Part shown: one piece after another, positions 1 to 4,747 of the stretch
Position numbering within the stretch: the first letter of the stretch is position 1
Layout: every line of letters starts with the position of its first letter
Origin: Clostridia bacterium
GTDB lineage: Bacteria; Bacillota; Clostridia; Christensenellales; Borkfalkiaceae
DNA length: 6,856 nucleotides
Assembly: GCA_021205485.1 (NCBI GenBank)
Contig: JAJPXK010000199.1
Coordinates: 1-6,856 of the forward strand
Direction: 5' to 3'
Position numbers and translations under genes: made by a program
Notes under the pieces: model-generated
Database searches by the model: none
Told to the model about the DNA's origin: nothing
Seen by the model: the letters and a program-made list of their open reading frames with translations, nothing else

Positions 1-39
1 TTTGCAGTAAATAAATTTTAAATGCGGATATATAAGGTG

Positions 40-66
40 AAAAAATGGCGATGCATCCGCATCGCC
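40..66 (-). terminator. Intrinsic terminator of the membrane-protein cassette
   Basis: A perfect 7-bp stem, GGCGATG (47-53) with CATCGCC (60-66), encloses a 6-nt loop. Read on the minus strand the hairpin is followed by one A and six T (plus-strand A at 40-45). It lies 15 bases past the TGA at 82-84, where a terminator for the minus-strand transcript should be. Confidence 0.8.
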
Positions 67-81
67 TTATTTATATAAAAA

Positions 82-342
82 TCACATGGTCTGATTTCTC
101 CTGCCGACTACAGTGAATATCTGATATAGCTGTTCAGCGTCTGTTCTGTTTTTACCGAATTTAAAAGTTAGATACGCCCTGCTTAAATCATTATAAGTAA
201 CAACAACGCTTAAATCGTCAAGTTTTTTAGCGACGGTTTTTGTTGTCGCCGTGCTTGCGCCGACCATAGCGCCAAAGCCGCCGGCTACTACATACCCTAA
301 AGCCGCCCTCGCCAAACCGTCCTGATTTTGCGTTTCGTAAAT
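82..342 (-). CDS. Displaced C-terminal glycine-rich segment of the upstream membrane protein (shifted frame)
   Basis: This frame is open from just after a TAA at 367-369 down to the TGA at 82-84. Its first part reads ANKGETIYETQNQDG and is followed by LARAALGYVVAGGFGAMVGA, a glycine-zipper-like stretch, then a short beta-rich tail (LSVVVTYNDL, DAEQLYQIFTVV). From memory, clostridial membrane and SHOCT-type hypothetical proteins often carry exactly this order in one chain: an acidic 'dG.t' stretch, a Gly-rich LGRA..GG..FGG.GA.VG motif, then a 'VNDL' tail. The segment therefore looks like the natural C-terminus of the 353-1306 product, put out of frame by a one-base change near 361-363. Joined, the protein would be about 407 residues. 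There is no ATG. Possible independent starts are ATT at 340-342, which has AAAGGAG five bases upstream, or TTG at 313-315, which has a weak site. It could be a broken gene, a sequencing error, a recoded product or a separately started peptide. Function unknown. Confidence 0.6.
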   Translation of the reverse strand: MYETQNQDGLARAALGYVVAGGFGAMVGASTATTKTVAKKLDDLSVVVTYNDLSRAYLTFKFGKNRTDAEQLYQIFTVVGRRNQTM

Positions 343-354
343 AGTTTCTCCTTT
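340..354 (-). promoter_or_regulatory. Strong Shine-Dalgarno before a possible ATT start
   Basis: On the minus strand AAAGGAG (348-354) overlaps the TAA that ends the upstream frame (353-355) and sits five bases before ATT (340-342). The spacing suits initiation, but ATT is a very rare start codon. The site may be chance, because the same bases encode K-G in the presumed intact frame. Confidence 0.35.
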
Positions 355-1306
355 ATTTGCAAAGGCTTACCGCTAAAACCTTGCTCATTTCAAAAATATT
401 GAACGGAAGCAAGGTTTCGTTGCTGTAAGTTGTGCATACGGCGAAAGCTCCGCCGCTTTCATCGAAAATAACATCTGCCGCCTCTATCGCCTCAAAGTTG
501 CCGCCTCGGGCATAGACCGACGGGGTGAAATTTATAGATTTAAGTTCTTGACATTCGCTGTAATACGGAATATCTATGGCTCTGTTAAAACTTGTTTTTT
601 GCTGCTCAAAATACTTGTTTAACATTTCCTGACCAAGCTGTTCGATTGTGCTTTCGGTATAGTGTTTTTTATTTCTTAAAATGTTATATGCAAAGAGTAT
701 AAATACAAGTCCGATAATATACCATACAAGCCCAATAAATTTAATTGGCGCAGTTAGCGCGCACAAAATCACCGTGCCAATAATAAAACATACAGCCGCC
801 GCTATCGCAACGCCTATTAAAAATTTGCTGTTCGCTTTTAATTTATCGTAATAAGCCACGCCAAAGTTTTGCAAATTTTCAGCCGTTATGCTTTTTGGCG
901 ATAACGGATAAATTAAATCAGAGGCTGGAGCGCCTGTTTGTTTTTCAATCTTTTTTTGCTTGTTAGCATGGCACAGATTTATCAGGAAAAATATAACGCC
1001 TGTAACCAATAGTGCAAAACCTATCGCGCATGTTGCAATCATAAGTATATAATCTACAGATTCAGGAATATCTGAATATAATAAAAGCAACAATAAAATC
1101 AATGCAACGACAGAAGTTATAACCGAATAGATAATTAATTTTAAATCTCTGAAAATGAACCCTATTATCAATAAAAATAATGCATCTGCAATCGCCGCTA
1201 CAATAAAAGATAACAGATAGCCCATCACCATAGGGATAAACAAAATTAAACCTGCAGATATACATATCGTGGCTATGTATACATATAACTTTTTGCTGTT
1301 TTTCAC
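353..1306 (-). CDS. Six-pass membrane protein of unknown function, C-terminus probably frameshifted
   Basis: The start is GTG at 1304-1306, with AGGGAGG (1314-1320) seven bases upstream. The 317-residue product has four hydrophobic segments near the N-terminus (about residues 7-27, 29-51, 56-77, 86-110). A charged linker follows (KQKKIEKQ, about 115-160), then two more membrane segments (about 161-184 and 189-209) and a C-terminal soluble domain of about 100 residues. I see no catalytic motif and cannot name a family. The frame ends at TAA 353-355 inside what looks like a continuing domain (...PFNIFEMSKVLAVSL), which resumes in the +1 frame (see 82-342). Removing one T from the TTT at 361-363 would give ...VSLANKGETIYET... 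and a protein of about 407 residues. The gene is visibly richer in A+T (many ATA, AAT, TTA codons) than the rightward operon. It has its own promoter, folded leader and terminator, so it is an independent, possibly acquired unit. Confidence 0.75.
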   Translation of the reverse strand: MKNSKKLYVYIATICISAGLILFIPMVMGYLLSFIVAAIADALFLLIIGFIFRDLKLIIYSVITSVVALILLLLLLYSDIPESVDYILMIATCAIGFALLVTGVIFFLINLCHANKQKKIEKQTGAPASDLIYPLSPKSITAENLQNFGVAYYDKLKANSKFLIGVAIAAAVCFIIGTVILCALTAPIKFIGLVWYIIGLVFILFAYNILRNKKHYTESTIEQLGQEMLNKYFEQQKTSFNRAIDIPYYSECQELKSINFTPSVYARGGNFEAIEAADVIFDESGGAFAVCTTYSNETLLPFNIFEMSKVLAVSLCK

Positions 1307-1313
1307 TTAAAAT

Positions 1314-1320
1314 CCTCCCT
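1314..1320 (-). promoter_or_regulatory. Shine-Dalgarno that fixes the GTG start at 1306
   Basis: Minus-strand AGGGAGG stands seven bases before GTG (1304-1306). It supports the GTG start and lies 8 bases beyond the leader terminator U-run, so translation depends on read-through of that terminator or on another promoter. Confidence 0.75.
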
Positions 1321-1327
1321 CTAATGC

Positions 1328-1351
1328 AAAAAAGCGTTCCTGACGGAACGC
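1328..1351 (-). terminator. Intrinsic terminator inside the 5' leader (attenuator or sRNA end)
   Basis: GCGTTCC (1334-1340) and GGAACGC (1345-1351) form a perfect 7-bp GC-rich stem with a 4-nt loop. On the minus strand it is followed directly by six T (plus A at 1328-1333). It lies between the folded leader and the Shine-Dalgarno of the membrane-protein gene, which is the layout of a transcriptional attenuator, or of the 3' end of a small RNA. Confidence 0.85.
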
Positions 1352-1458
1352 CTGCAAAAGTATCCCGTATTTGTTGCGACACAAATCCACAGTTGATGGT
1401 TAAAAGGATACAATATGCCTATTGTACCGTCAACTGCGATTATTAATTTGTGTCGCAC
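1328..1458 (-). ncRNA. Structured leader RNA, riboswitch-like or small RNA, family not recognised
   Basis: Three stacked helices can be read directly. P1 is 12 bp and perfect (1446-1457 with 1375-1386). P2 is 11 bp with one G-U pair (1426-1436 with 1390-1400). P3 is 6 bp (1420-1425 with 1410-1415), closed by a GGCA loop in the RNA. P1 and P2 are joined by an asymmetric internal loop (1437-1445 against 1387-1389). A 9-nt bulge (1401-1409, RNA AUCCUUUUA) lies on the 3' side between P3 and P2. The bulge can pair with GGGAU just 3' of P1 (1362-1366), making a possible pseudoknot. The predicted transcription start is at the foot of P1, and an intrinsic terminator closes the RNA at 1328-1351. This supports a real transcript rather than a chance inverted repeat. 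I do not recognise a known riboswitch consensus. It lacks the SRP-RNA apical loop and is short for 6S RNA. The ligand or target is unknown. Confidence 0.7.
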
Positions 1459-1462
1459 TTGA

Positions 1463-1491
1463 ATTATAGCATACTCAAAGTTTAATTTCAA
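1463..1491 (-). promoter_or_regulatory. Sigma-A-type promoter of the leader RNA and membrane-protein gene
   Basis: On the minus strand the -35 is TTGAAA (plus 1486-1491) and the -10 is TATAAT (plus 1463-1468), separated by 17 bases. Only one base differs from consensus. The predicted start falls at about 1456-1459, the first bases of helix P1. Confidence 0.85.
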
Positions 1492-1516
1492 CAATTTAAA
1501 GCGTTTACAGCAAAAT

Positions 1517-1555
1517 AAAAAAATCGGGTTAACTTCAGTCTCGCCCGATTTTTTT
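1517..1555. terminator. Bidirectional intrinsic terminator downstream of hpt
   Basis: A 12-bp perfect inverted repeat pairs AAAAAAATCGGG (1517-1528) with CCCGATTTTTTT (1544-1555) around a 15-nt loop. It can terminate in both directions. The relevant use is the minus-strand hpt transcript, whose TAA is at 1585-1587. It also insulates the membrane-protein promoter at 1463-1491 from hpt read-through. Confidence 0.9.
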
Positions 1556-1584
1556 AATTTATTATCAGTTTGTAAATGCTCAAT

Positions 1585-2130
1585 TTATTTTTCGTAGACA
1601 GAACGCTTTAAAACGCCAATGTATGGCAGATTGCGGTACCTTTCGGCGTAGTCGAGGCCGTAGCCTACAACAAACTCGTCCTCTATCTCAAACCCCGCAT
1701 AGTCGGCAGAAATATCCGCCGTACGGCGGGAAACTTTATCCAAAAGGGCGCATATCTTTACGGAATTAGCCCCCCTCTGAAGCAAAAGGTTTTTCAGCGC
1801 GTAGAGGGTGTTGCCCGTATCGATGATATCCTCTACAATAACCACGTCCCTGCCCTTGACGTCGGCGTCGGAGTCCTTCATTATTTTTACCCTGCCCGAA
1901 GACACCGAACTTTCCCCGTAGGAAGAAACGGACATAAAGTCCGCCTGCACGGGGATGTCCAACGCCCTCAAAAGGTCGCTGCAGAACACAAAACTGCCCT
2001 TAAGCACGGCGATAAACAGCGGGTAACTGCCCTTATATTGCTCAGAAATCCGGCGGGCGATATCGTCAACGCGTTCTTTTATCTGCCGCTCCGTCAAAAG
2101 CACCCTTTCAACGTCGTTTTCGATATACAT
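1585..2130 (-). CDS. hpt: Hypoxanthine phosphoribosyltransferase
   Basis: This cytosolic purine-salvage enzyme joins hypoxanthine (usually also guanine) to PRPP, giving IMP or GMP and pyrophosphate. The 181-residue length is normal for the bacterial family. Visible signatures run in the family order. They are the LKGS pyrophosphate loop (43-46), the flexible-loop SSYG (69-72), and the PRPP-binding motif VVIVEDIIDTGNT (96-108) with the acidic pair E100/D101 and the general-base candidate D104. They continue with the purine-contacting lysine in DKVSRR (K132) and the base-stacking segment DEFVVGYGLDY (151-161). The start is ATG 2128-2130 with GAGGGAG upstream. In many Bacillota hpt lies between tilS and ftsH. 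Here it stands alone behind a terminator, 213 bases downstream of the SecB-like gene and on the same strand. No lesion is seen. Confidence 0.96.
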   Translation of the reverse strand: MYIENDVERVLLTERQIKERVDDIARRISEQYKGSYPLFIAVLKGSFVFCSDLLRALDIPVQADFMSVSSYGESSVSSGRVKIMKDSDADVKGRDVVIVEDIIDTGNTLYALKNLLLQRGANSVKICALLDKVSRRTADISADYAGFEIEDEFVVGYGLDYAERYRNLPYIGVLKRSVYEK

Positions 2131-2153
2131 ATTCTCCCTCTTGTGTAAAAATA

Positions 2154-2162
2154 ATTATCGCA
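2154..2162 (-). promoter_or_regulatory. Possible extended -10 promoter for hpt
   Basis: Minus-strand TGCGATAAT (plus ATTATCGCA) matches an extended -10 element (TGnGATAAT). It lies 24 bases before the hpt ATG, which would leave a leader of about 17 bases that includes the Shine-Dalgarno. No good -35 hexamer is seen at 16-18 bases, so the call is tentative; hpt may instead be read from the SecB-like gene. Confidence 0.4.
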
Positions 2163-2220
2163 GTCCTAAGCAGACTGAGCCGTTAAAGCTGTTAAAACAC
2201 GCAATCCCGACAAAGCAACC

Positions 2221-2348
2221 ATTAAAGCTTTCAGAAACGAGCAATGCAAGGAGGGTGCGTATTAAGCGAAGGGAGCTTACTCAAACGTAAGTGACCGAGA
2301 TTAAACGCAAACCCGACACCGCAGTGCGAAGTTTATAAAAGCTTTAAT
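2221..2348. repeat. Imperfect 128-bp inverted repeat, MITE-like element or remnant
   Basis: The left end (2221-2247) begins ATTAAAGCTTT, continues with AAAC, then GCA and TGC. The right end (2321-2348), read on the minus strand, gives the same blocks in the same order with scattered mismatches. Pairing continues inward: GGGT, GCGT and TTAA blocks match, and CTTAC (2276-2280) pairs with GTAAG (2287-2291) around the central loop. The whole unit could fold into one long imperfect hairpin. There is no coding frame and no clear target-site duplication. The right tip contains the TAA stop (2344-2346) of the SecB-like gene. A degraded direct copy of the left arm is visible at about 2183-2205 (TTAAAGCT, then GCAAT). 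Whether it is a mobile repeat or a structured spacer cannot be decided from one copy. Confidence 0.5.
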
Positions 2349-2784
2349 TTAACTCCTCGCCGCCAGCCTTAAAAGCATACACATCCCTGTCTTCGGGGAA
2401 AATAGGTCCGTCTATTACGGGAAGGTTTAAGGGAGCCACGTACGCCGAAGCGGTAAGGTTTGTCACGGCGGCGCGAAGGTAAGGGAACAGTATTTTTGTT
2501 CCGTCGATGAGGAAATCCCTCTCTTCATCGCTGCCCGCAACTAAGTCCTCTACCTCAAAAGTGCCTACAAGGGTAACATGGATATCGAAGGGCTTAGGCT
2601 CGCTTTCGGTGCTTTCAACCTTTAAAGAAAGGGCGATGAACACTATTTTATCGTTGCCGTTCACCTTGCGCACCTGCCTTGCAAACTGAGGTTTGATATC
2701 GAGTTTGGTGTTAGGCTCAAGCCTTACCCTGTTATGTTTGAAAGAAAGTTCTTCCGCGTTAATGCCTTTGAAATTGTATTTCAT
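2344..2784 (-). CDS. SecB-like chaperone (preprotein translocase SecB family)
   Basis: The 146-residue product resembles the SecB fold family, homotetrameric cytosolic chaperones that hold unfolded client proteins, in Proteobacteria for delivery to SecA. The pattern is a series of beta strands (KIVFIALSLKVES at 46-58, PFDIHVTLVGTFEVE at 65-79), then the family's best-kept block ILFPYLRAAVTNLTASAYVA (98-117) followed by PLNLPVID (118-125). This block corresponds to the NILFPYARE...LNLAPV region of classical SecB. The length is close to E. coli SecB (155). Most Bacillota lack classical SecB and carry divergent SecB-like proteins. Some elsewhere act in toxin-antitoxin-chaperone loci, but no toxin or antitoxin gene is adjacent here. 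The start is ATG 2782-2784 with AGGAG seven bases upstream. The stop codon lies inside the inverted repeat at 2221-2348. The specific client is unknown. Confidence 0.8.
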   Translation of the reverse strand: MKYNFKGINAEELSFKHNRVRLEPNTKLDIKPQFARQVRKVNGNDKIVFIALSLKVESTESEPKPFDIHVTLVGTFEVEDLVAGSDEERDFLIDGTKILFPYLRAAVTNLTASAYVAPLNLPVIDGPIFPEDRDVYAFKAGGEELN

Positions 2785-2848
2785 AATAATTCTCCTGAAA
2801 ATATTAAGTACAGTTTAATTGTAAACCAATACTTGCTTCAATAAAACC

Positions 2849-2877
2849 ATTTTAGCACAAAAACTTTTAAACGTAAA
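2849..2877 (-). promoter_or_regulatory. Promoter of the SecB-like gene
   Basis: On the minus strand TTTACG (plus 2872-2877) and TAAAAT (plus 2849-2854) are 17 bases apart, and a TG sits one base before the -10 (extended -10). It predicts a leader of about 58 bases before ATG 2784. Confidence 0.6.
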
Positions 2878-2894
2878 CAAAACTGAGGCAGTAT

Positions 2895-2911
2895 TTGAAC
2901 ATTCCGTTCAA
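2895..2911. promoter_or_regulatory. 17-bp palindrome between divergent promoters, possible operator
   Basis: TTGAAC (2895-2900) and GTTCAA (2906-2911) are perfect inverted 6-mers around a 5-base centre. The site lies between the -35 of the SecB-like gene (2872-2877) and that of the radical SAM operon (2919-2924), centred about 51 bases upstream of the rightward start. This is a typical place for a dimeric regulator. A run of six or more T follows on the plus strand, so a weak terminator is an alternative reading, although no plus-strand gene precedes it. Confidence 0.4.
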
Positions 2912-2918
2912 TTTTTTA

Positions 2919-2947
2919 TTGCCTACAAAAAATTTTAATGCTATAAT
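2919..2947 (+). promoter_or_regulatory. Promoter of the radical SAM / RNase G operon
   Basis: The -35 is TTGCCT (2919-2924) and the -10 is a perfect TATAAT (2942-2947), spaced 17 bases, with TG one base before the -10. The predicted transcription start is at about 2953-2955, which is the GTG start codon itself. Confidence 0.75.
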
Positions 2948-2953
2948 AAAGCG

Positions 2954-4642
2954 GTGAATAAAGTAAATTTAAGCGAAATAAGGGATATTTTGTTATCCTG
3001 CGAAAAACCTTCAAGATACACGGGCGGCGAGTACGGCCTGCCCGCGGCGAAAGAGGGGGAAATAAACTTTTGCATGTGCTTCCCCGACCTGTACGAAGTA
3101 GGCATGAGCAACCTCGGCATAAAGATTGTAGCAAAATCCTTTACGCAGAGGGGCTACTGCGCCGACTTCTGCTTCGCCCCGGCGAAGGACTTCGGCAAAA
3201 AAATCAAAGAAAGAGGCTTCCCCCTGTACTCCCTTTCCCTCAAAGCTCCCCTTAAAGAATTTGATATAGTAGGCTTTTCCCTTCAGTACGAGCTGTGCTA
3301 CACCAACGTGTTGTATATGCTCGACCTTGCGGGAATACCCTTAAGAAGAGAGGACAGAAAGGGCAAGGGCTACCCCCTTATAATAGCCGGCGGGCCCTGC
3401 GCGGCCAATCCCGAGCCCCTCGCCGATTTTATCGACGTATTTTTTATAGGCGACGGCGAAACCTGCGACGCCGACGCCGCCGAAATTTATAAAAAACTTG
3501 GCGATACCGAAGAATTTTACAGAGAAATATCAAAGATAGACGGGGTTTACTGCCCCTGCCTTACCGACGTAATTTACGGCGAAGACGGCAAAATTAAAAG
3601 CTTTGAAGGCATAAAAAAGGTAAAGCGGGCGTTAATCGACGACCTTGACGGGGCGATATTCCCCGAACAGATAGCCGTGCCTAACTGCGAGAGCGTACAC
3701 GACAGGGCGGTTATCGAGGTTATGCGGGGCTGCTACCGCGGCTGCAGATTTTGCCAGGCGGGATTTATCTACCGCCCCGTAAGAAAGAGGAGCGTGCAGA
3801 CGCTTACCCGTCAGGCCTCCGCCCTTATAAAAAACACGGGCTACGACGAAGTGAGCTTAAACTCGCTCTCAACGGGCGACTACGGCAAGCTTAAAGAGTT
3901 GCTTTTCAGCCTTAAAAAGGAGCTTCCGCCCGAAGTCACCCTCGCCCTCCCCTCATTAAGGGTAGACAGCTTTGAGGGCGAATTCGCGCAGGAGGCGAGG
4001 CGGATATCTTTGACTTTCGCCCCCGAGGCGGGCACGCAGAGGCTGAGGGACGTCATAAACAAGGATATAACCGAGGAAGAAATCCTGCATGCGGCCGAAA
4101 GCGCCTTCAACGCGGGATACTCGGCGGTAAAATTGTACTTTATGCTCGGCCTGCCTACCGAAACCGACGAAGATTTAAAGGGCATAGCCGACCTGTGCGT
4201 AAAAATCCGCAAGCTGTACGGCAAGCAAAAACGGGCGAAACAGCTAAGAATATCCATATCCGTGGCGACGTTCATACCAAAGCCCTTTACCCCCTTCCAA
4301 TGGGAAAAACAGGCCACCGAAGAGGAAGTTGAGCAAAAACAACAGTTTTTAAGGAGCGTTTTGCCTAACGGCGTAAAGTTTAGCTGGAACAGCTACTACC
4401 CCTCCCTTTTAGAGGCGGCCTTCGCCCGCGGCGACAGGCCGCTAGGGAAAGTTCTTGAAGCTGCTTACAAAAACGGCTGCGTATTCGACGGCTGGGACAG
4501 CGAACTGGACGGCGAAAAGTGGAAAGACGCCTTTAATAGTTGCGGCATATCCCCCTGCGAATACTCCCGCGGACGGGATGAAGACGAAATTCTCCCCTGG
4601 GATTTTATAGATATGTATATAGAAAAAAAATTACTTCTTTAA
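2954..4642 (+). CDS. TIGR03960-type B12-binding-like radical SAM protein, C-terminal tail cut off by a stop
   Basis: The 562-residue product has an N-terminal B12-binding-like domain (about residues 38-200, including FPDLYEVGMSNLG and the IIAGGPCAANPEPL/FIGDGE blocks). A radical SAM domain follows, whose CxxxCxxC motif (C260, C264, C267 in CYRGCRFC) binds the 4Fe-4S cluster that cleaves S-adenosylmethionine. Further family blocks are PSLRVDSF, LTFAPEAGTQRLR and KLYFMLGLPTETDED. The family's substrate is unknown to me; it typically sits next to a DUF2344 gene and RNase E/G, as here. The start GTG 2954-2956 is chosen because MNKVNLSEI...KPSRYTGGEY matches the usual N-terminus. No Shine-Dalgarno precedes it, and the promoter places the mRNA start at or beside the GTG. 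The frame ends at TAA 4640-4642 just after LPWDFID. The Cys-rich tail expected in the family lies downstream in the same frame, behind a second TAA (4658-4660). With the tail the length would be 597 residues. Confidence 0.9.
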   Translation: MNKVNLSEIRDILLSCEKPSRYTGGEYGLPAAKEGEINFCMCFPDLYEVGMSNLGIKIVAKSFTQRGYCADFCFAPAKDFGKKIKERGFPLYSLSLKAPLKEFDIVGFSLQYELCYTNVLYMLDLAGIPLRREDRKGKGYPLIIAGGPCAANPEPLADFIDVFFIGDGETCDADAAEIYKKLGDTEEFYREISKIDGVYCPCLTDVIYGEDGKIKSFEGIKKVKRALIDDLDGAIFPEQIAVPNCESVHDRAVIEVMRGCYRGCRFCQAGFIYRPVRKRSVQTLTRQASALIKNTGYDEVSLNSLSTGDYGKLKELLFSLKKELPPEVTLALPSLRVDSFEGEFAQEARRISLTFAPEAGTQRLRDVINKDITEEEILHAAESAFNAGYSAVKLYFMLGLPTETDEDLKGIADLCVKIRKLYGKQKRAKQLRISISVATFIPKPFTPFQWEKQATEEEVEQKQQFLRSVLPNGVKFSWNSYYPSLLEAAFARGDRPLGKVLEAAYKNGCVFDGWDSELDGEKWKDAFNSCGISPCEYSRGRDEDEILPWDFIDMYIEKKLLL

Positions 4643-4747
4643 GAACTCATAAACGCTTAAGGAGCCGTGGTAACGGCCAGTAGCATGCAGGGCTGCAAGG
4701 GCTGCGGAATGCAAAAACGCTGCCCCGCCGCAAAGGGGGTATTTTAA
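4643..4747 (+). pseudogene. In-frame Cys-rich tail of the radical SAM protein, behind two TAA codons
   Basis: In the same frame as the gene before it, translation after TAA 4640-4642 gives ELINA, then a second TAA (4658-4660). It continues with GAVVTASS and MQGCKGCGMQKRCP (4685-4726), ending at TAA 4745-4747. The GCxGCG...CP pattern is what I recall at the C-terminus of full-length TIGR03960 proteins. The frame carries no other lesion, and its final TAA overlaps the next gene's ATG (TAATG at 4745-4749), as expected of an intact coupled gene pair. No convincing start exists for a separate peptide: ATG 4685 has no Shine-Dalgarno, and GTG 4667 follows AAGGAG by only two bases. Point mutation, base-call error near the eight-A run (4623-4630), or stop read-through are all possible. 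Confidence 0.65.

Larger units (their letters stand above)
1307..1584. other. Intergenic regulatory block between the membrane gene and hpt
   Basis: This 278-base gap is fully accounted for on the minus strand. From right to left it holds the hpt terminator, an A+T-rich promoter, the folded leader, the leader terminator and the Shine-Dalgarno. I see no protein-coding frame of its own. Confidence 0.75.

Noticed and set aside
313..315. TTG as the true start of a separate 77-residue gene
   Set aside because: The residues upstream of it in the same frame (GETIYETQNQDG) look like coding sequence of the presumed full-length protein, and the Shine-Dalgarno before TTG is weak. A frameshifted or ATT-started segment explains it better.
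1062..1382. A 106-residue minus-strand frame starting inside the leader RNA
   Set aside because: It overlaps the leader and the first 80 codons of the membrane protein in another frame, has no Shine-Dalgarno, and its protein shows no family pattern. It is a shadow frame.
1375..1457. Transposon terminal inverted repeats
   Set aside because: The 12-bp repeats are bounded on one side by a promoter whose start matches the repeat edge and on the other by a terminator, and no target duplication is seen. A folded transcript is the simpler reading.
1328..1458. Small SRP RNA or 6S RNA
   Set aside because: The apical part lacks the SRP GGAA tetraloop and its conserved internal loop, and the rod is far shorter than 6S RNA with no clear central promoter-like bubble.
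2895..2911. LexA (SOS) box
   Set aside because: The GAAC and GTTC arms are 5 bases apart instead of 4, and no SOS gene is adjacent.
3880..4317. A 145-residue minus-strand frame inside the radical SAM gene
   Set aside because: It lies opposite well-conserved radical SAM blocks, is Ser/Leu-rich as antisense frames often are, and has no start signals.
4640..4660. Reassigned TAA codon in this organism
   Set aside because: hpt, the SecB-like gene and the membrane gene frame all end at TAA where an end is expected, so a general recoding is not supported.
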